From Leishmania donovani (taxonomy: Eukaryota; Euglenozoa; Kinetoplastea; Trypanosomatida; Trypanosomatidae), in the NCBI RefSeq assembly GCF_000227135.1, contig NC_018260.1, positions 716,429 to 780,428 on the forward strand: 64,000 nt of DNA, in the 5' to 3' direction. Under the pieces are notes generated by a model. That model was not told the origin of the DNA, searched no databases, and was given only the letters and a program-made list of their open reading frames with translations. Of this stretch, positions 49,001-60,149 are shown piece after piece. Positions within the stretch are counted from its first letter, which is position 1, and every line of letters starts with the position of its first letter. The translations under genes were made by a program, and so were the position numbers.

Positions 49001-50872
49001 ATGAGGAGCGCAGGGAGGCCCTCCGTCGATGCTGCACAGCCGCAGGAGGCAGGCAGCACAACGCGCTCCACGACAACAAAGCCTCCGCTGGCACCTGCTG
49101 CGAACCCGCCGCCCCTGCCAGCCACTAATGCCCCTTTCTCGCTGGACGGCTTCATGGGCAACTTCAGCGGCGCACTGGCCACCACGACCGGAGATCCATC
49201 CGAGGAGCCGCAGCACGGAAGCACGAGCTACCAAAGAGACCCCTCGATGTACGCCCCATTCGCGGCCCAGGAAGGCAACGGTGGCATGCTCGACTTTTTC
49301 TTCTCTGCCGCTGCCTCCGAAACCCCGTGCGCCAGCAGTGCCGGCAGTAACAGCAACAACACGGGCATCGGCCACGGTGGCGGCGAAGCTGCCAACGGTT
49401 TCAACGCCGCGCCAGCAGGACCCCTGGTGGACAACAACAGCGATGACGACAAAGTTGGCCGACTGAACTTCGACTTCGCCTCCTTTTTTTTCCAAGGTGG
49501 GCAGAGCGGCGCCTACGACGACAGCGGACTTGATGCAGCTGGACGTGGCGACGACGGGGGCGGCGCCGACGCAAGAGGCTCGGAGCACTACACTCAGCGC
49601 GGCAGTGCTGACGTGGCGGACAGCACCGGCAAGGGCGTCCTGCCAGCACTGGGCTTCTTTTTTCCAGAGTATCAAGTAGCCCCGGCAGCGACCGGCGGCT
49701 CTTTCATTCCGCCCTCAACCTCATGGTGCGTCGAGTCGGCTGCTGGCGCTGGCAACAGATATTCACCGCCGCAGGTGCAACCGCAGAATCCAGAAGCAGT
49801 CAGAGAAGCTGCGGCCAGGTTCAAAGTGGACGAAGCGGCTCACACCGTTGCGCAACCCGGTGCGGCGCTGACGGTCCTGAAGCCTGATCCGACGCACATT
49901 GCCCCCGCCGATCAAGCGCCCCTGAAGAGACTGCCGTGTGAACACGCCTCCTCGTCTGCGATAGATCATGAGTGCTCATTGGCCGCAGCGCTTGCTGCAG
50001 CACCATCTTCGTTGGGCCTGCTCTTGGACGAGGAGTCTCAGCGCACGACGGTGCCGCTCTCGAGCACCAGCGACGCTGAAGAGGCGAAATGTGACGAAAC
50101 ATCACCGAGGCTCGTTTCGGACAACTCTTGCCCCAATCCGGAGGCGTGTGATAGCAGCGTTGCACAAGGCGTGGCCGAGGAGGACGCAATGCCCGTCCCG
50201 ACCCACAGTGGACAACCCCCACCGCGTGCACCTGTAGGCTCGCTGCCGCGCTCTTCGCATCCACCAGGTGCCGCTCTGGCAGGTGCAGTGGCTACTCCGA
50301 CACCGCCATCACCTAGACAGCCACCAGCACCCCTGACACCGTCGACATCTACGCCGTATCGCCCAGAGGCCCCCATGCTGATGGGGCCAGCTGGCCGCGA
50401 CGCTACTAGCGTGGCTCTGAGCAAAGCTATCGCAGAGGCTGAGGAAATGTGGGCACACGGGCTTGACATGGAATCGATTACCTGCCCTGAGGGTCCGAAT
50501 GAGGAGATGGGCATGTCGTCTTTCGGTTCCACGCCATCCTCTTCATCCGACGCGGTCTTCTTTGCAGAGGTGGCGCATCTGCAACAGCAGACAGCACGAC
50601 TGACGGAGGAGTCTGCCCGATCCGCCACCTCTCTTCAAGCTCTAACGAGCGACCTGCTCCGCATTGTCGGCCCCCACGCGGCACTTTCGAGACTCGCGGG
50701 AGAGCAGTACGCCGGGACGCCGCTGGTTCATCTGCCGTGGGCCCTGATTGCAGTGCTGGAGGGATTACTGAATAACGACGCAGCTGAAGAGAAGGCGGAA
50801 GGTCAACTGGTGGCACCTCGCCCCTCTAGCGATGGTGCGGAGATTGGCAGCAGCGGTGGCCATGACGTCTGA
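49001..50872 (+). CDS. Disordered protein with three FFF motifs, unknown
   Basis: This 623-residue, largely low-complexity protein (Ser, Ala, Pro, Gly, Thr) was not recognised. Three widely spaced phenylalanine triplets stand out: LDFFFS (99-101), SFFFQG (162-164) and GFFFPE (219-221), about 60 residues apart, each next to acidic or Gly residues. A shorter FF lies near 515. Proline-rich tracts follow at about 405-460. The last ~110 residues become helical (HLQQQTARLTEESARS, then LLRIVGPHAALSRL and LPWALIAVLEGLL) and may be the only folded part. Short aromatic motifs in disorder suggest docking peptides or condensate stickers. This is inference. Confidence 0.7.
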   Translation: MRSAGRPSVDAAQPQEAGSTTRSTTTKPPLAPAANPPPLPATNAPFSLDGFMGNFSGALATTTGDPSEEPQHGSTSYQRDPSMYAPFAAQEGNGGMLDFFFSAAASETPCASSAGSNSNNTGIGHGGGEAANGFNAAPAGPLVDNNSDDDKVGRLNFDFASFFFQGGQSGAYDDSGLDAAGRGDDGGGADARGSEHYTQRGSADVADSTGKGVLPALGFFFPEYQVAPAATGGSFIPPSTSWCVESAAGAGNRYSPPQVQPQNPEAVREAAARFKVDEAAHTVAQPGAALTVLKPDPTHIAPADQAPLKRLPCEHASSSAIDHECSLAAALAAAPSSLGLLLDEESQRTTVPLSSTSDAEEAKCDETSPRLVSDNSCPNPEACDSSVAQGVAEEDAMPVPTHSGQPPPRAPVGSLPRSSHPPGAALAGAVATPTPPSPRQPPAPLTPSTSTPYRPEAPMLMGPAGRDATSVALSKAIAEAEEMWAHGLDMESITCPEGPNEEMGMSSFGSTPSSSSDAVFFAEVAHLQQQTARLTEESARSATSLQALTSDLLRIVGPHAALSRLAGEQYAGTPLVHLPWALIAVLEGLLNNDAAEEKAEGQLVAPRPSSDGAEIGSSGGHDV

Positions 50873-52024
50873 CACGCAGTACCGCCAAGAGAGGGATCTC
50901 CCCCCGATATTCGAACCGAGAGGCCTGATATCTTGCTGCCCACATCTCTCAAGGCCTTTGCCACTTACTCTTCCTCTTGCCTCACGAATTCGTCTCGCGT
51001 ATGCCGACGTATGTGACGGCGTTGGCCGCGTCGGTGCTGAGTTGCACGTGACGGCTGCCAACGACAAGCCTCCCGTTTCCCCTCTCGCTCTGAAAAACCT
51101 CGGCTTCTCGCACGCGCGCGTTCTCAAGGACGAGGCTGCACGCCGGCAGGGGCGCGGTGGCGTGCTAACTCCCTGGAAGAACGGCCGAAGCAACCGAAAA
51201 AGACGTGCACGTCAGCCCTCGTGCGAACTGCTGCTTCAGCCCATGTATACGCACTGCCACCGAAACCCAAACGCACATGCGAACAAGTCTACACACACAC
51301 ACACACACGGATACAATCGGGTCGTGTTCTCCACTCGGCCATCTCTCAGTTGCTTGCATTGATGGCATCAGCTGTCGCGCACATGCGTATCTTCTCATAG
51401 AGCCGTAGGGCTCCATTTCCCGACTGCTCCGCTGAGGTTCTTTGTCGCGTCGGCGGTTGTCTGTGTACACGCGTCCTTGTACGCGATGCCATGTGCTTGG
51501 CACGTGGATCATTTGGAAAGCGTCGTGTTCTGCTCCTGCCTGCTCTTGTCTCTGCTCACCTTTGTTTTTGCTGAAGTGCTGGTAATCGTTGAAGAGGAAG
51601 AAGATGTGATGCTCTCACGAGGCTCCGTGCGGATGGTTCGCTGCCTCGCATGCGTGACGTGTGCGGCAGTGCCTGGGCGCGTCTGTTTCGTTCTTTCGAC
51701 CCTGGCAGCGCGGCATGCGGGAATGCACGGAGGAGGGTGCCCTCCGATACGCATCGACACGCGAGTGTGACTCTCCGGTCTCCCAAGTCTGTGTCTTCTC
51801 GCATGTTTTGCTCCGCCGCTTACAGTGTGCTGGTGTGTGCGCAAGTGCTCTCCTCGCTCGACGCACGCACCACCATGTGCTCACTGGCACCGCCATCGTC
51901 TTTTCTGCGCCCTTCCTCTCTCTCTAACACGCACTTGCTGTTTACGCCAACATTCAAGCATGGAAAAAGGAAACCCGTGAGAGACGCAAGGTGCAATACG
52001 ACTGACGGGTGGGCTAGGGGGCTC
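50873..52024. other. Intergenic spacer with possible upstream mini-ORF
   Basis: Contains a short CA run near 51,291-51,308. The pyrimidine tract at 51,888-51,935, with AG at 51,957-51,958, is the likely acceptor for the next gene. Between it and the chosen start lies a six-codon ATG ORF (51,960-51,980). Confidence 0.5.
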
Positions 52025-53731
52025 ATGCAGACTCAGCTCGGGAGAGGACATGCGGCGCTGCTGTGGCTGCACCGCGCGGTCGCCGCCCTGGTGTCGACGG
52101 CGCCGATCTGGCGCCACCCGGTGACCGCTGCCGAAGGACCGAGTTATAGCGCCAATATGATCGCACCGCGCTTGCGTTTCGCCGGAAACCGGCGCGCCAC
52201 CATCTTCACTTCTTCATGCTGCTGCCTTGGTCCTGCGCGATGCATGGCGACAATGCCGGTGAGTACGTGCGCGGTATCGTGTGAGTCGCAGCTTTGCCTG
52301 CTGTGCGACACCCCCTACACCTCCTGGACGGAGCACTCCCGCGAGCATGCTCACGTGGCGCGCTCGGTGGTGTGTCGTTTCTTCGTGATGCCAGAGCGAA
52401 GCGAGAGCATCATGCAGCACCTAGAGCGGCACATCGCTCTGGACCTCAAGGAGGTGGATGCCCTCACAGACCGCAAGGTAGGGCGGCGCCGCGAGCGTCT
52501 CCTCGCGGGCCTTGTGCACCTTGTCGAGAAGGGTGTGCTGCGGGATAGCATACCCACGCTGCCGTGCTCAACGCCGGCACGCGTGGGGACTGACAAGGGA
52601 AGAGGCACTGGCATTAGCGGCGCGACGCTTGAGGTCAACTCCGACCTCTTTCTCAACCGCGTCCTCGTCGGGGAGGCGTTCCTGCGCCGTGAGGTGCTTG
52701 ACCGCTGCGCGCGGCTGATGCCGTCCCTCACAGCGATGGAGCTGAACAGCGTAGTGACGTACTTGACGTCGACGCGCCAAGTAGCTCGCATCTTTGATGA
52801 GCTGTCGCTGATAGAGCTTCTCGTGGCGCGTGCGGAGTCGGAAAAAACTCCCGCGAACGTGAGCACCGCCACCGCTGCTGTAGCTGCCGCCGAAAGAGCG
52901 GCAGAGTCAGCGAGCGTAGAGCAGCTGAGCGAGACAACTGCGGCACCTTTCCCAGACAGCGACGCGAGCACAGAGTCACCACCTGCGCAGCAGCCCTGCT
53001 CTTCCGCGCCGGCCGCCACTCCTCCCTCTCTCCCACGCTGGAGCCTGTCCCGCGAGGACAAGGTGTACATAATGTGCGCCTGTCTCGGCGAGCTGCACCG
53101 CTTTCACGAGCAGGAGCGACCGCGCTCCGTCATCTCCAAGGCAGCAGCAGATGCCATTGTGCTGAACGTGCTTGCCGGCCACGGACGCGAGAACTTGGTG
53201 TCGGAGCTGGTGCATGAAACACTGCAGCGCATCGTGGACGAGGGGACGGTGGTTTGGCGGCAGCATCAGGAGGACGTGAAGCGGCGCGGCCGTTCGTCTG
53301 AGGCAAACTTGACAGGGACGGCTCGAATCAGCGCGTGGCGGGCACCTCGCACGGACAGTACCGTATCCGAGGACTTGTGCTACGTGCGCACCGCACCGCT
53401 GCCGTCAAAGCCTTCACCGAGGCCGGCGTCTCAGTTTACACTGGATAGCGCCGCAGCGGAGCAGCTAGTGTCTTCCTACTTGCCCTTCAATGATGTCGAT
53501 CAACTTAGCGGCACCGAGGCTGACGCCGTGAAAGCGACAGCAGAAGCGCCGTCGGGGCCGAGTCCGGGCGGCACCTACACCACCTCTCCAGAGTTCATTT
53601 CAGTACTCCACACTTCGGAGAAGGACTGGGGGCCGCTCACGGCGGAGCTGAGGAAGCGTGCCGAGGATTGGAATCGGCTACCCTTTGCGCCTAGCACACC
53701 CGAGCTAAAAGCGTCGAAGATGCTGCGCTAA
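52025..53731 (+). CDS. Putative mitochondrial protein with C2H2-like finger, unknown
   Basis: This predicted 568-residue protein was not recognised as a family. The N-terminus (MQTQLGRGHAALLWLHRAV) is basic, amphipathic and free of acidic residues, as in a mitochondrial presequence. Around residues 90-115 a finger-like motif reads CLLCDTPYTSWTEHSREHAH (C-x2-C-x9-H-x3-H or -x5-H). Helical segments rich in Arg/Leu follow (RERLLAGLVHLVEKGVL, LTAMELNSVVTYL). An Ala/Ser/Thr-rich linker separates a second helical block (EDKVYIMCACLGELHRFHEQ). Kinetoplastid-specific mitoribosomal or RNA-processing factors look like this, but no specific assignment is made. The frame is open with other ATGs at 51,650 and 51,803, but these precede the likely splice site. 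Confidence 0.65.
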   Translation: MQTQLGRGHAALLWLHRAVAALVSTAPIWRHPVTAAEGPSYSANMIAPRLRFAGNRRATIFTSSCCCLGPARCMATMPVSTCAVSCESQLCLLCDTPYTSWTEHSREHAHVARSVVCRFFVMPERSESIMQHLERHIALDLKEVDALTDRKVGRRRERLLAGLVHLVEKGVLRDSIPTLPCSTPARVGTDKGRGTGISGATLEVNSDLFLNRVLVGEAFLRREVLDRCARLMPSLTAMELNSVVTYLTSTRQVARIFDELSLIELLVARAESEKTPANVSTATAAVAAAERAAESASVEQLSETTAAPFPDSDASTESPPAQQPCSSAPAATPPSLPRWSLSREDKVYIMCACLGELHRFHEQERPRSVISKAAADAIVLNVLAGHGRENLVSELVHETLQRIVDEGTVVWRQHQEDVKRRGRSSEANLTGTARISAWRAPRTDSTVSEDLCYVRTAPLPSKPSPRPASQFTLDSAAAEQLVSSYLPFNDVDQLSGTEADAVKATAEAPSGPSPGGTYTTSPEFISVLHTSEKDWGPLTAELRKRAEDWNRLPFAPSTPELKASKMLR

Positions 53732-55456
53732 GCACAGTGCATCGCACGGTTATGTGCGCGCGTTGATGTGCGGAGGCTTGTATTTGCCAGTTTCCACGTC
53801 CTGTTGTCCTCGAGGCTCACGTAGATGTGTTCAGCAGCTGCCGCAGCGATCTTAGGAGCTTTCAGCGCTGGTGCTCACGACGGTGCTGCTTGCCGACATG
53901 GCGGTGCAGGAGGGGCTGGGCAGCCACCAATGAAGGTGCTTTTGAGTGCACATGAGTGTACGGGTGCTCTACTTTTTGTCGTGCCTATGCGCGTGTGTGG
54001 GTGTATTTCAGTGTTTGCCTTTTTCAGTGGCGCACAGCCTTGATTCGCGTTCGCGAAAGCAGAATACAAGAGGGAGGTGCCGCACATAAGCATTCGTATA
54101 TGGATAAGAGGCAGTAGGCTGCGGCCGCCGTGCTCTCCACACTCAGAAACTCCGTGGTTGCCCCGTTGCTGCAGACTGTCTCTGGCAGTGTGGCCAACAG
54201 GCAGCATACACGCAGAAAGGCATTCGCTTCGGAGAAGACCCAAGCACAGAAGAGTGTGCACAGCCATCCACATTAGATCGCGATCTCAGATGCTCAACAA
54301 CCGCCGTGACGGTTGCCGTGCCTTTTTTTGTTCGCTAGTGCGGCATCCTGACACGCACCGCACGCAGGCAATGCGCAGCCCCTGAACTGCACTGACGCCG
54401 TCCTCGGCCCCTCTTCCCCACTTTTGCACACCGCCGCCCGCTTTTATTTGATCTATGCACTTCTCTTTTCAACTGCGCCGCTTGTGTCCGCGGTGCTGCG
54501 CAATCCACAAGAAGGGAGAGAGACAGGTCTTAACGGCCCTACTACAAATGCGACTTCACTCACACAACCACAACGAACCTGTAGCCTTAGCCGCGGGCGC
54601 CTACCCCCTCACATCCGCACCATCCCTTCCTTCACCACACGGACTCCACTTGTTGCAGTGATCGTCAACACAAGCGCACGGCCTCATCTTTCTCTGCACC
54701 TCTCCTCCCTCCCTCTCCCTCTCTCTGCCCTTACCTTCAGTTGTTTCTTTTCCTCACCCTCTGGTTCGGTTCCTCGCGCTGCGCTCCCCCTGGCGAGGGC
54801 ATCTCCGAAGCCTTTGGTGGTTAACTTTTCTCTGGCCCTCCCCTCCCCACGTCTGTCTTGCTTTTTTTTCCTGTTTCTCCGCTGCGGTTCTTGTGAGCTC
54901 GTCGTGACTTCACCGGCGCGTGCTCTCTCTGTGTGGGCCAGCGCGTTTGCCTTTGTTTGTGTCTCGGCACGTGCACGGCTCGCCGCCGCCGCCCCGTTTT
55001 TCCTTTGCTGCGCGTCCTTTGATTCTCAACCCCCCCCCCTCCCCACCCAGTGTCCCCTTCTTTTACATTATTTGTGCAGAGGAGGAGCAGACCGAGCTGC
55101 CAGTACGCTTGCCACTTTCTATTCCCGTCTTTGCCTGGTTGCGGTCGTGATTGTTTCTGTCGTATGGTTCTCATTTTTCTCTTGCCGCTTTCCTAAGTTG
55201 CTCGCCTCGTGTGCTCGGTTCCCCTGCTGTCTCCACCGCCACCCCTCTCTTGCGATCTTTCTCGCACTTTTCGATTTTGAAGATTCTGTTTTGCGCTTCC
55301 GCGGGCTCATACGTGCTTGGCACTTGCGCCACCCTTTCCCTCTCTCTCTCACACACACACGCTGTTGCTGCTCTCTTTCTCGTTGAGAGTAGCAACACCA
55401 ACACAGCATACCAGCAACAACGGCAGCGCACTCGCAACAATTGAACGGACAATAAA
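53732..55456. other. Intergenic spacer (1.7 kb)
   Basis: A long pyrimidine-rich stretch covers 54,640-55,380. The AG at 55,386-55,387 is a likely acceptor for the kinase (5'UTR about 70 nt). No gene seen. Confidence 0.6.
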
Positions 55457-56803
55457 ATGGCGGAGGCTATTCCCATCTCTAGCCAGCAGGTCTCCGACAA
55501 CGGCGAGGTGGAGCTGCAGTTCAAGGACATCCTCGGCCCCATTGGTTGCAAGACATGCAAGTACGAGAGGGTGCGCGAGCTCGGTTCCGGGTCTTTTGGC
55601 AAGGCGCTGCTGGTGCGTCGGGTATCGGATGGGCAGCTGCTCGTTGCCAAGCGCATGGACCTGGCGGCGATGTCAGAGAAGGACAAGAAGTACGCGACGG
55701 CGGAGATTCAGTGTCTCGCCTCATGCGATCACTTCGCCATCATCAAGTACTACGAAGATTACGTGGCGGAGCCGCACATGCTCATCATCATGGAGTTCGC
55801 TGACGCCGGCGACCTGAACATGCAAATCAAGCAGCGCGCCAAGGCTGGGTTCATCTACTTCGAGGAGCACGAAGTCGGCTACACCTTTGTGCAGCTAGCC
55901 ATGGCGGTGGACCACATTCACCGCCGCCGCATGCTGCACCGCGACATCAAAGGCGCCAATGTCATGCTCATGACAAACGGCGTCATCAAGCTTGGTGATT
56001 TTGGCTTCAGTCACCAGTACGAGAATACGGTCAGTGACCAGGTCGCGCAGACGTTTTGCGGCACGCCGTACTACCTCGCGCCGGAGCTGTGGAACCACCA
56101 ACGGTACAGCAAGAAAGCGGACGTGTGGGCCATGGGCATCCTTCTCTTTGAGATGATGGCGCTGCGCCGTCCGTTTGTGGGGCAGGGCATGCGGGCGCTG
56201 TCGGAGGCGGTCATGAGCAACAGGCGCGACTGCGAGCTGCCACAGCAGTACAGCCGCTCACTTAAAGATTTGTGCAATATTATGCTGCGGACAGATCCGA
56301 ATCAACGCCCCTCATGCGCGCAGCTCTTCAAGCTTCCACACATGATGAAACTGCTCTTGGACTTCGGGACGAGCGTCGACAACTCGCAGCTCGTGAGTGA
56401 CGCCCTCAAGAAGAAGATCCACGCAAATATCTGTGAAATTCGTGACACAAGCGTGAATGACCCGGAGACGTTCACCTTTGTCGGCCATGTCGGCACCGTG
56501 AGCTCGTCCGTTTTCTACGAGGGCTACGTGCGTAAGGAGAGCGGCAAAACGTGGAAGGAGCGCTTTCTCGTGTTGCGTGACGGTGGCCTTGTGATCAGCC
56601 GCCACAAGGGCGACAAGGAGACGAAGCCGCTGCCCGTGACGTTCATCAACAGCGCCGTCTTTGTGCCGGAGCAGTCTGCCTGCTCGACTGGCGTCTTCGC
56701 GATCAACCTAGCAGACACGAAGACAATGTGGTTCCAGGCGCTGCCGCCGGAAACAGCGGAAATTTGGGTGCATAAGATTCAGCAGTCGATTGGTGTATCG
56801 TAG
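55457..56803 (+). CDS. NEK-family Ser/Thr kinase with C-terminal PH domain (NrkA-like)
   Basis: This 448-residue protein kinase has a kinase domain at about 36-297. It contains the glycine loop GSGSFGK, VAK lysine (K65), HRDIKGAN catalytic loop (161-168; D163), DFG (181-183), and a GTPYYLAPELW activation-segment end. Sequence style (LGDFGFSHQYE, ADVWAMGILLFEMMALRRPF) is NEK-like. The C-terminus (about 352-446) is a PH domain: YEGYVRKESGKTWKERFLVL at the start and the conserved Trp in EIWVHKIQQS at the end. Kinetoplastids have several NEK-PH kinases (for example the NrkA/NrkB and RDK2 group in T. brucei), active in the cell cycle and differentiation. Catalytic residues are all present. Confidence 0.95.
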   Translation: MAEAIPISSQQVSDNGEVELQFKDILGPIGCKTCKYERVRELGSGSFGKALLVRRVSDGQLLVAKRMDLAAMSEKDKKYATAEIQCLASCDHFAIIKYYEDYVAEPHMLIIMEFADAGDLNMQIKQRAKAGFIYFEEHEVGYTFVQLAMAVDHIHRRRMLHRDIKGANVMLMTNGVIKLGDFGFSHQYENTVSDQVAQTFCGTPYYLAPELWNHQRYSKKADVWAMGILLFEMMALRRPFVGQGMRALSEAVMSNRRDCELPQQYSRSLKDLCNIMLRTDPNQRPSCAQLFKLPHMMKLLLDFGTSVDNSQLVSDALKKKIHANICEIRDTSVNDPETFTFVGHVGTVSSSVFYEGYVRKESGKTWKERFLVLRDGGLVISRHKGDKETKPLPVTFINSAVFVPEQSACSTGVFAINLADTKTMWFQALPPETAEIWVHKIQQSIGVS

Positions 56804-57450
56804 CCCGGCGAGGAAAGGACTCGATCGGTGCGACGCAGCACCCACTAAACGACAAGGGCATGCGTCCAAACTGAATCGAGCAGCCCATCGGTATCGCATT
56901 TCAGCTGCCGAACAGAACGCTTGTTTCGCCGCGTTGGAGGAGCGCGCAGCCATCAGCGGCTGAGGCGACTTTTGTGTATTGTTTTTTTGTGCATCTTTGT
57001 GTGCGCGCGCGTGCTCTCATTCGTACCCTGTACTAGTGTGCTTGGGTGGATTGGCGTGGTGATGCGTGGTGCTTGCGCACCCAACAACGATAACAAAGCC
57101 GAAGAAGTGATGCAAAAGGATGCTCACCACACGAACAGACGCTTCACCGCTGCCAGTCACCACCACCAGCCACCAACCACCAACCACACGCCCACCCGTC
57201 CCACCTCCCTCTCTTAGGCATATTTGCTGTTTGGTTTTCACTGTACCTTGCCTGCTCCTCTCTCTCTCTCCTGCTCCGCGGAAGCGTCAAGATGTACGAA
57301 GGATATATGAGGAGGGGGTGGGGCGGGCGTAATGGGCAGTCGCACACCGACACCACCAAAGTGATGGAGGCGAATACGACACACAAAAAAAAAAGGTGCG
57401 GGGAAGGTATGCTTCTTTTTCGCTTTTTTCGCCCGTTTTTTGACGTGCCT
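56804..57450. other. Spacer / probable 3'UTR of the kinase
   Basis: Mixed composition with a CCA-rich stretch at about 57,150-57,210. Nothing coding seen. The next element, D, is in antisense orientation to the kinase. Confidence 0.5.
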
Positions 57451-57996
57451 ATTCTGCCGCACAGCATGGGCTGAACTCCGGTCAACCACCGCTCCTCAGA
57501 GGCCCCACACCTCGTGGTGCGTAGCAGCGGCAGCGCGCCGACGCAGCCATCTGAGCACAGGCCCTGCCTCAGCCTCTACCAGCCTCTTCTACGCACGCAG
57601 CCCCACAGGCGCTTCCGTTATGCCGGCGGCCACCCCTGGTGCATCCCCCCTCGGGGTGGCACTCAGGCGCCCCACACCAGTGGGCAGCGGGAGGGCCGGT
57701 GGTGGGACGCATTCGAGCCGCGCTGGCACTTTGCCCACCACACGGATGGTACAAGGGTGTCCACGGTCGCGGGTCGCTCCGATGCAACGCCATCCAAAAA
57801 CTGGCCGCTGACATCAGTGGCGATGCATCGCTCGGACCCTTCCCCCATGTCGTGGGCGCCTGACCCTGTCACCACCAGAGTTGGCTCGGCGCTTGCAAGG
57901 GATAGGAGGGAGCGGCTGCCTGGCTTCGCCGCCGAGTGGGGCTCTGGGCCACGGGATACCGCGCACTGAGGTGTCCCACACCATCAGGGGACGGCC
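57451..57996 (-). mobile_element. SIDER-like retroposon, copy D (second subfamily)
   Basis: This is about 546 bp, reverse complement. It shares the same overall plan and many blocks with copies A-C (the gccaggcagcc block, the gatgcatcgc block and the gtgcg...agaagaggctg block), but it is clearly diverged from them. It is nearly identical to copy E on the opposite strand. The 5' end, read on the minus strand, has ggacacctc where A-C have ggtgacacctc. Confidence 0.6.
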
Positions 57997-60149
57997 AGAG
58001 AGGCGGGTGAGTGGAAGGCGCCAATTCGCGTAAAAAATGAGAGTTTGCTGCGCTTACTCGTCTTTGTGCCAGCGGTGACCACGTGCGGTTGTCTTCACAA
58101 GTCCTCAAGCTGCTCCTCCTTTTTGCTAAGGTTTTCTGCACTTGTTTTCGTTTCTCTTTCAGTTTATCAACTCCTCGTGCTGATTTCCTCTCTTCTTCTA
58201 TACGTCTGCCTTTGCATGCTTCTCACAAGGTTTTTTCTTCCTGTTCGTCGGCGATCTGACGATCCACATGCGAGGGGTGCGATGGGGGCAATGTAGCCAT
58301 TTCAACTCAGAATTTTTTCATGGATTTTATGCAGGCGCAAGTGTGCGGACGTACGTGTCAACTAGCACGACTTCGACCGTTATCTTTCTCTTCTCTCTTC
58401 CTCTCTTTCACAGCACACATACGTCTATGAGCACATACCCGCACCCCTTGCACCACTCACATGCATTACAAACAAAAAGAAACATGCGCTTGCTCGCTTT
58501 TTTCTTTCTGTGCTTGGATTGTGCTCGGCCTTGCATGCTCTACCTCTCATTGGCTTCTCTCTTTCTGGCGCCCTATGTGGCTTGCTGGATTTTTTTTTTT
58601 TGAGCTCCCTCCTCTCGCTCTTGCAGTATGCGTCTCTGTGCTGCTGACGTTCGTGCGTGCTCGTGCGTCTCTCTTTCTAGGTGTCTTTGTCTGCAGCTTG
58701 ATGCAGTTTGCCTTCTTTTTCTTTCTTTCCTGTACTTAATGCGTGGCGTGTATCTTCCAGGACGATCCCTCGTTATGGCTGCGCGCAGCAAGGGAAAAAA
58801 AGGGGAGGAAGGGGCAGTGGTGGCGGTGGTGGCGACGCATGCGTTTTCTGTCATCATCTTCACTTGAAGGCGAAAAAATGGAGACGTGTGCTTTGTTTTC
58901 CTTGCCAGCCCCCCCCCTCCCCCTTTTTCCGGAAGCAGTGTCCCGTGCTATCACCTGTATAGGTGAGGACGGGCAGTGCGGTGGTGCAGAGTCCATGATA
59001 AGCGAGCGCAAAGATGGGTAATAAAGGATAGGGGCGATGGCTAAGTTCGGCGGGCACGGCTTTTGACATGTGAGAGGGCGAGAGGAAAGTGCGCATGTGA
59101 GTGTTGCATGGTGCCCACAGTTGCATGAGGCAGCCTGGAGTACCTTTAGATGTTTATTTTATTTTTTGAGCGTTGTCCCCCCGCTGTTACACTTCGAGCC
59201 CTTTTCGCTCTTTTCCACATCCCTTCCCTATGATGGACGCTCATGTATTCTATTCGATGAGATGATCAGCAGGCGACTCTCTGAGCCCATACACGCGCGC
59301 TCATTGTAAGTCAAGCAGCGGCGACAGGAAAGGTGTCTAGATAATAATCTTCCTCGACATGTAGGGTTAGCTTCTTTCTTTTCCTTCTCCCTCTCTTCAC
59401 AATCGCATGTGTGTGAGTACGCGTTTATGCCATACTTACAGACGATCAGACGGACAAGTGTGCACGGCACCCCTCTCTGCCCTCGCTGCATACGTGACGA
59501 AGAAGAACCAGCACCGTGTGTGTCTCTGCGTGCGAATGCGCGCATGCCTGTTTCTTGCGCTTCTTTCGTATTCCTTTAATGTCTTTTATTCAGCGCAATG
59601 CCCGTTTGCCCATGCTTATCTCGGCATCACCAGGGGCGTTGTGCTGCATGTCTCCATGTCTCCATGCTCTTTTTTTTTTTCGTTTCTCCTCATGTTCTCA
59701 TTGTCCGCTCACTTCACCGTTTCTTTTAGTTTTTTTTTTTTTGCTTTGCTGTTGTTTCTTCTTCACCTTCCTTTTTTCCTTTCTTCAGCATCTATCTACA
59801 CGTGTATATATATATATGTGTAGATGTTGCATTTTCGTGGTGTGGGTGGGGGTGGCCTCGTTTTCCTTGTCTTAGGTGTCTTGGTCGTCTCACAAACTCC
59901 TTCGTTGCTTTTCGTGCGCCTCCTTTACCTGTTGCTGCTTTTCTTTGTATTTGCCTGCCCGCCTTTTTCCGCGCCGTTGATGGTGGTCTCGCTTCCCTCC
60001 GCCGCGATGGCGTTTTTCGGATCGCCCCATCCCTTGAGGCAAGACCGTAACTATATAGGTGTGTGTGTGTGTGTGTGTCTGTGCAAATGCACGTTGGCCT
60101 TTGCATGCGCGTATCTGCTGCACTTTTCCTTTTTCGGACGTAACCCACA
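57997..60149. other. Spacer between inverted copies D and E
   Basis: T/C-rich, with poly(T) runs (58,590-58,601; 59,671-59,681; 59,731-59,742), a TA tract at 59,805-59,817 and a GT tract at 60,059-60,078. No gene seen in 2.1 kb. Confidence 0.55.

Noticed and set aside
51650..52024. N-terminal extension of the finger protein
   Set aside because: ATGs at 51,650 and 51,803 lie upstream of the strongest splice-acceptor candidate, and the peptide is spacer-like.
59355..59370. Single telomere-like gtagggtta hexamer
   Set aside because: One copy only, with no array, so no evidence for a telomere or an interstitial telomeric repeat.
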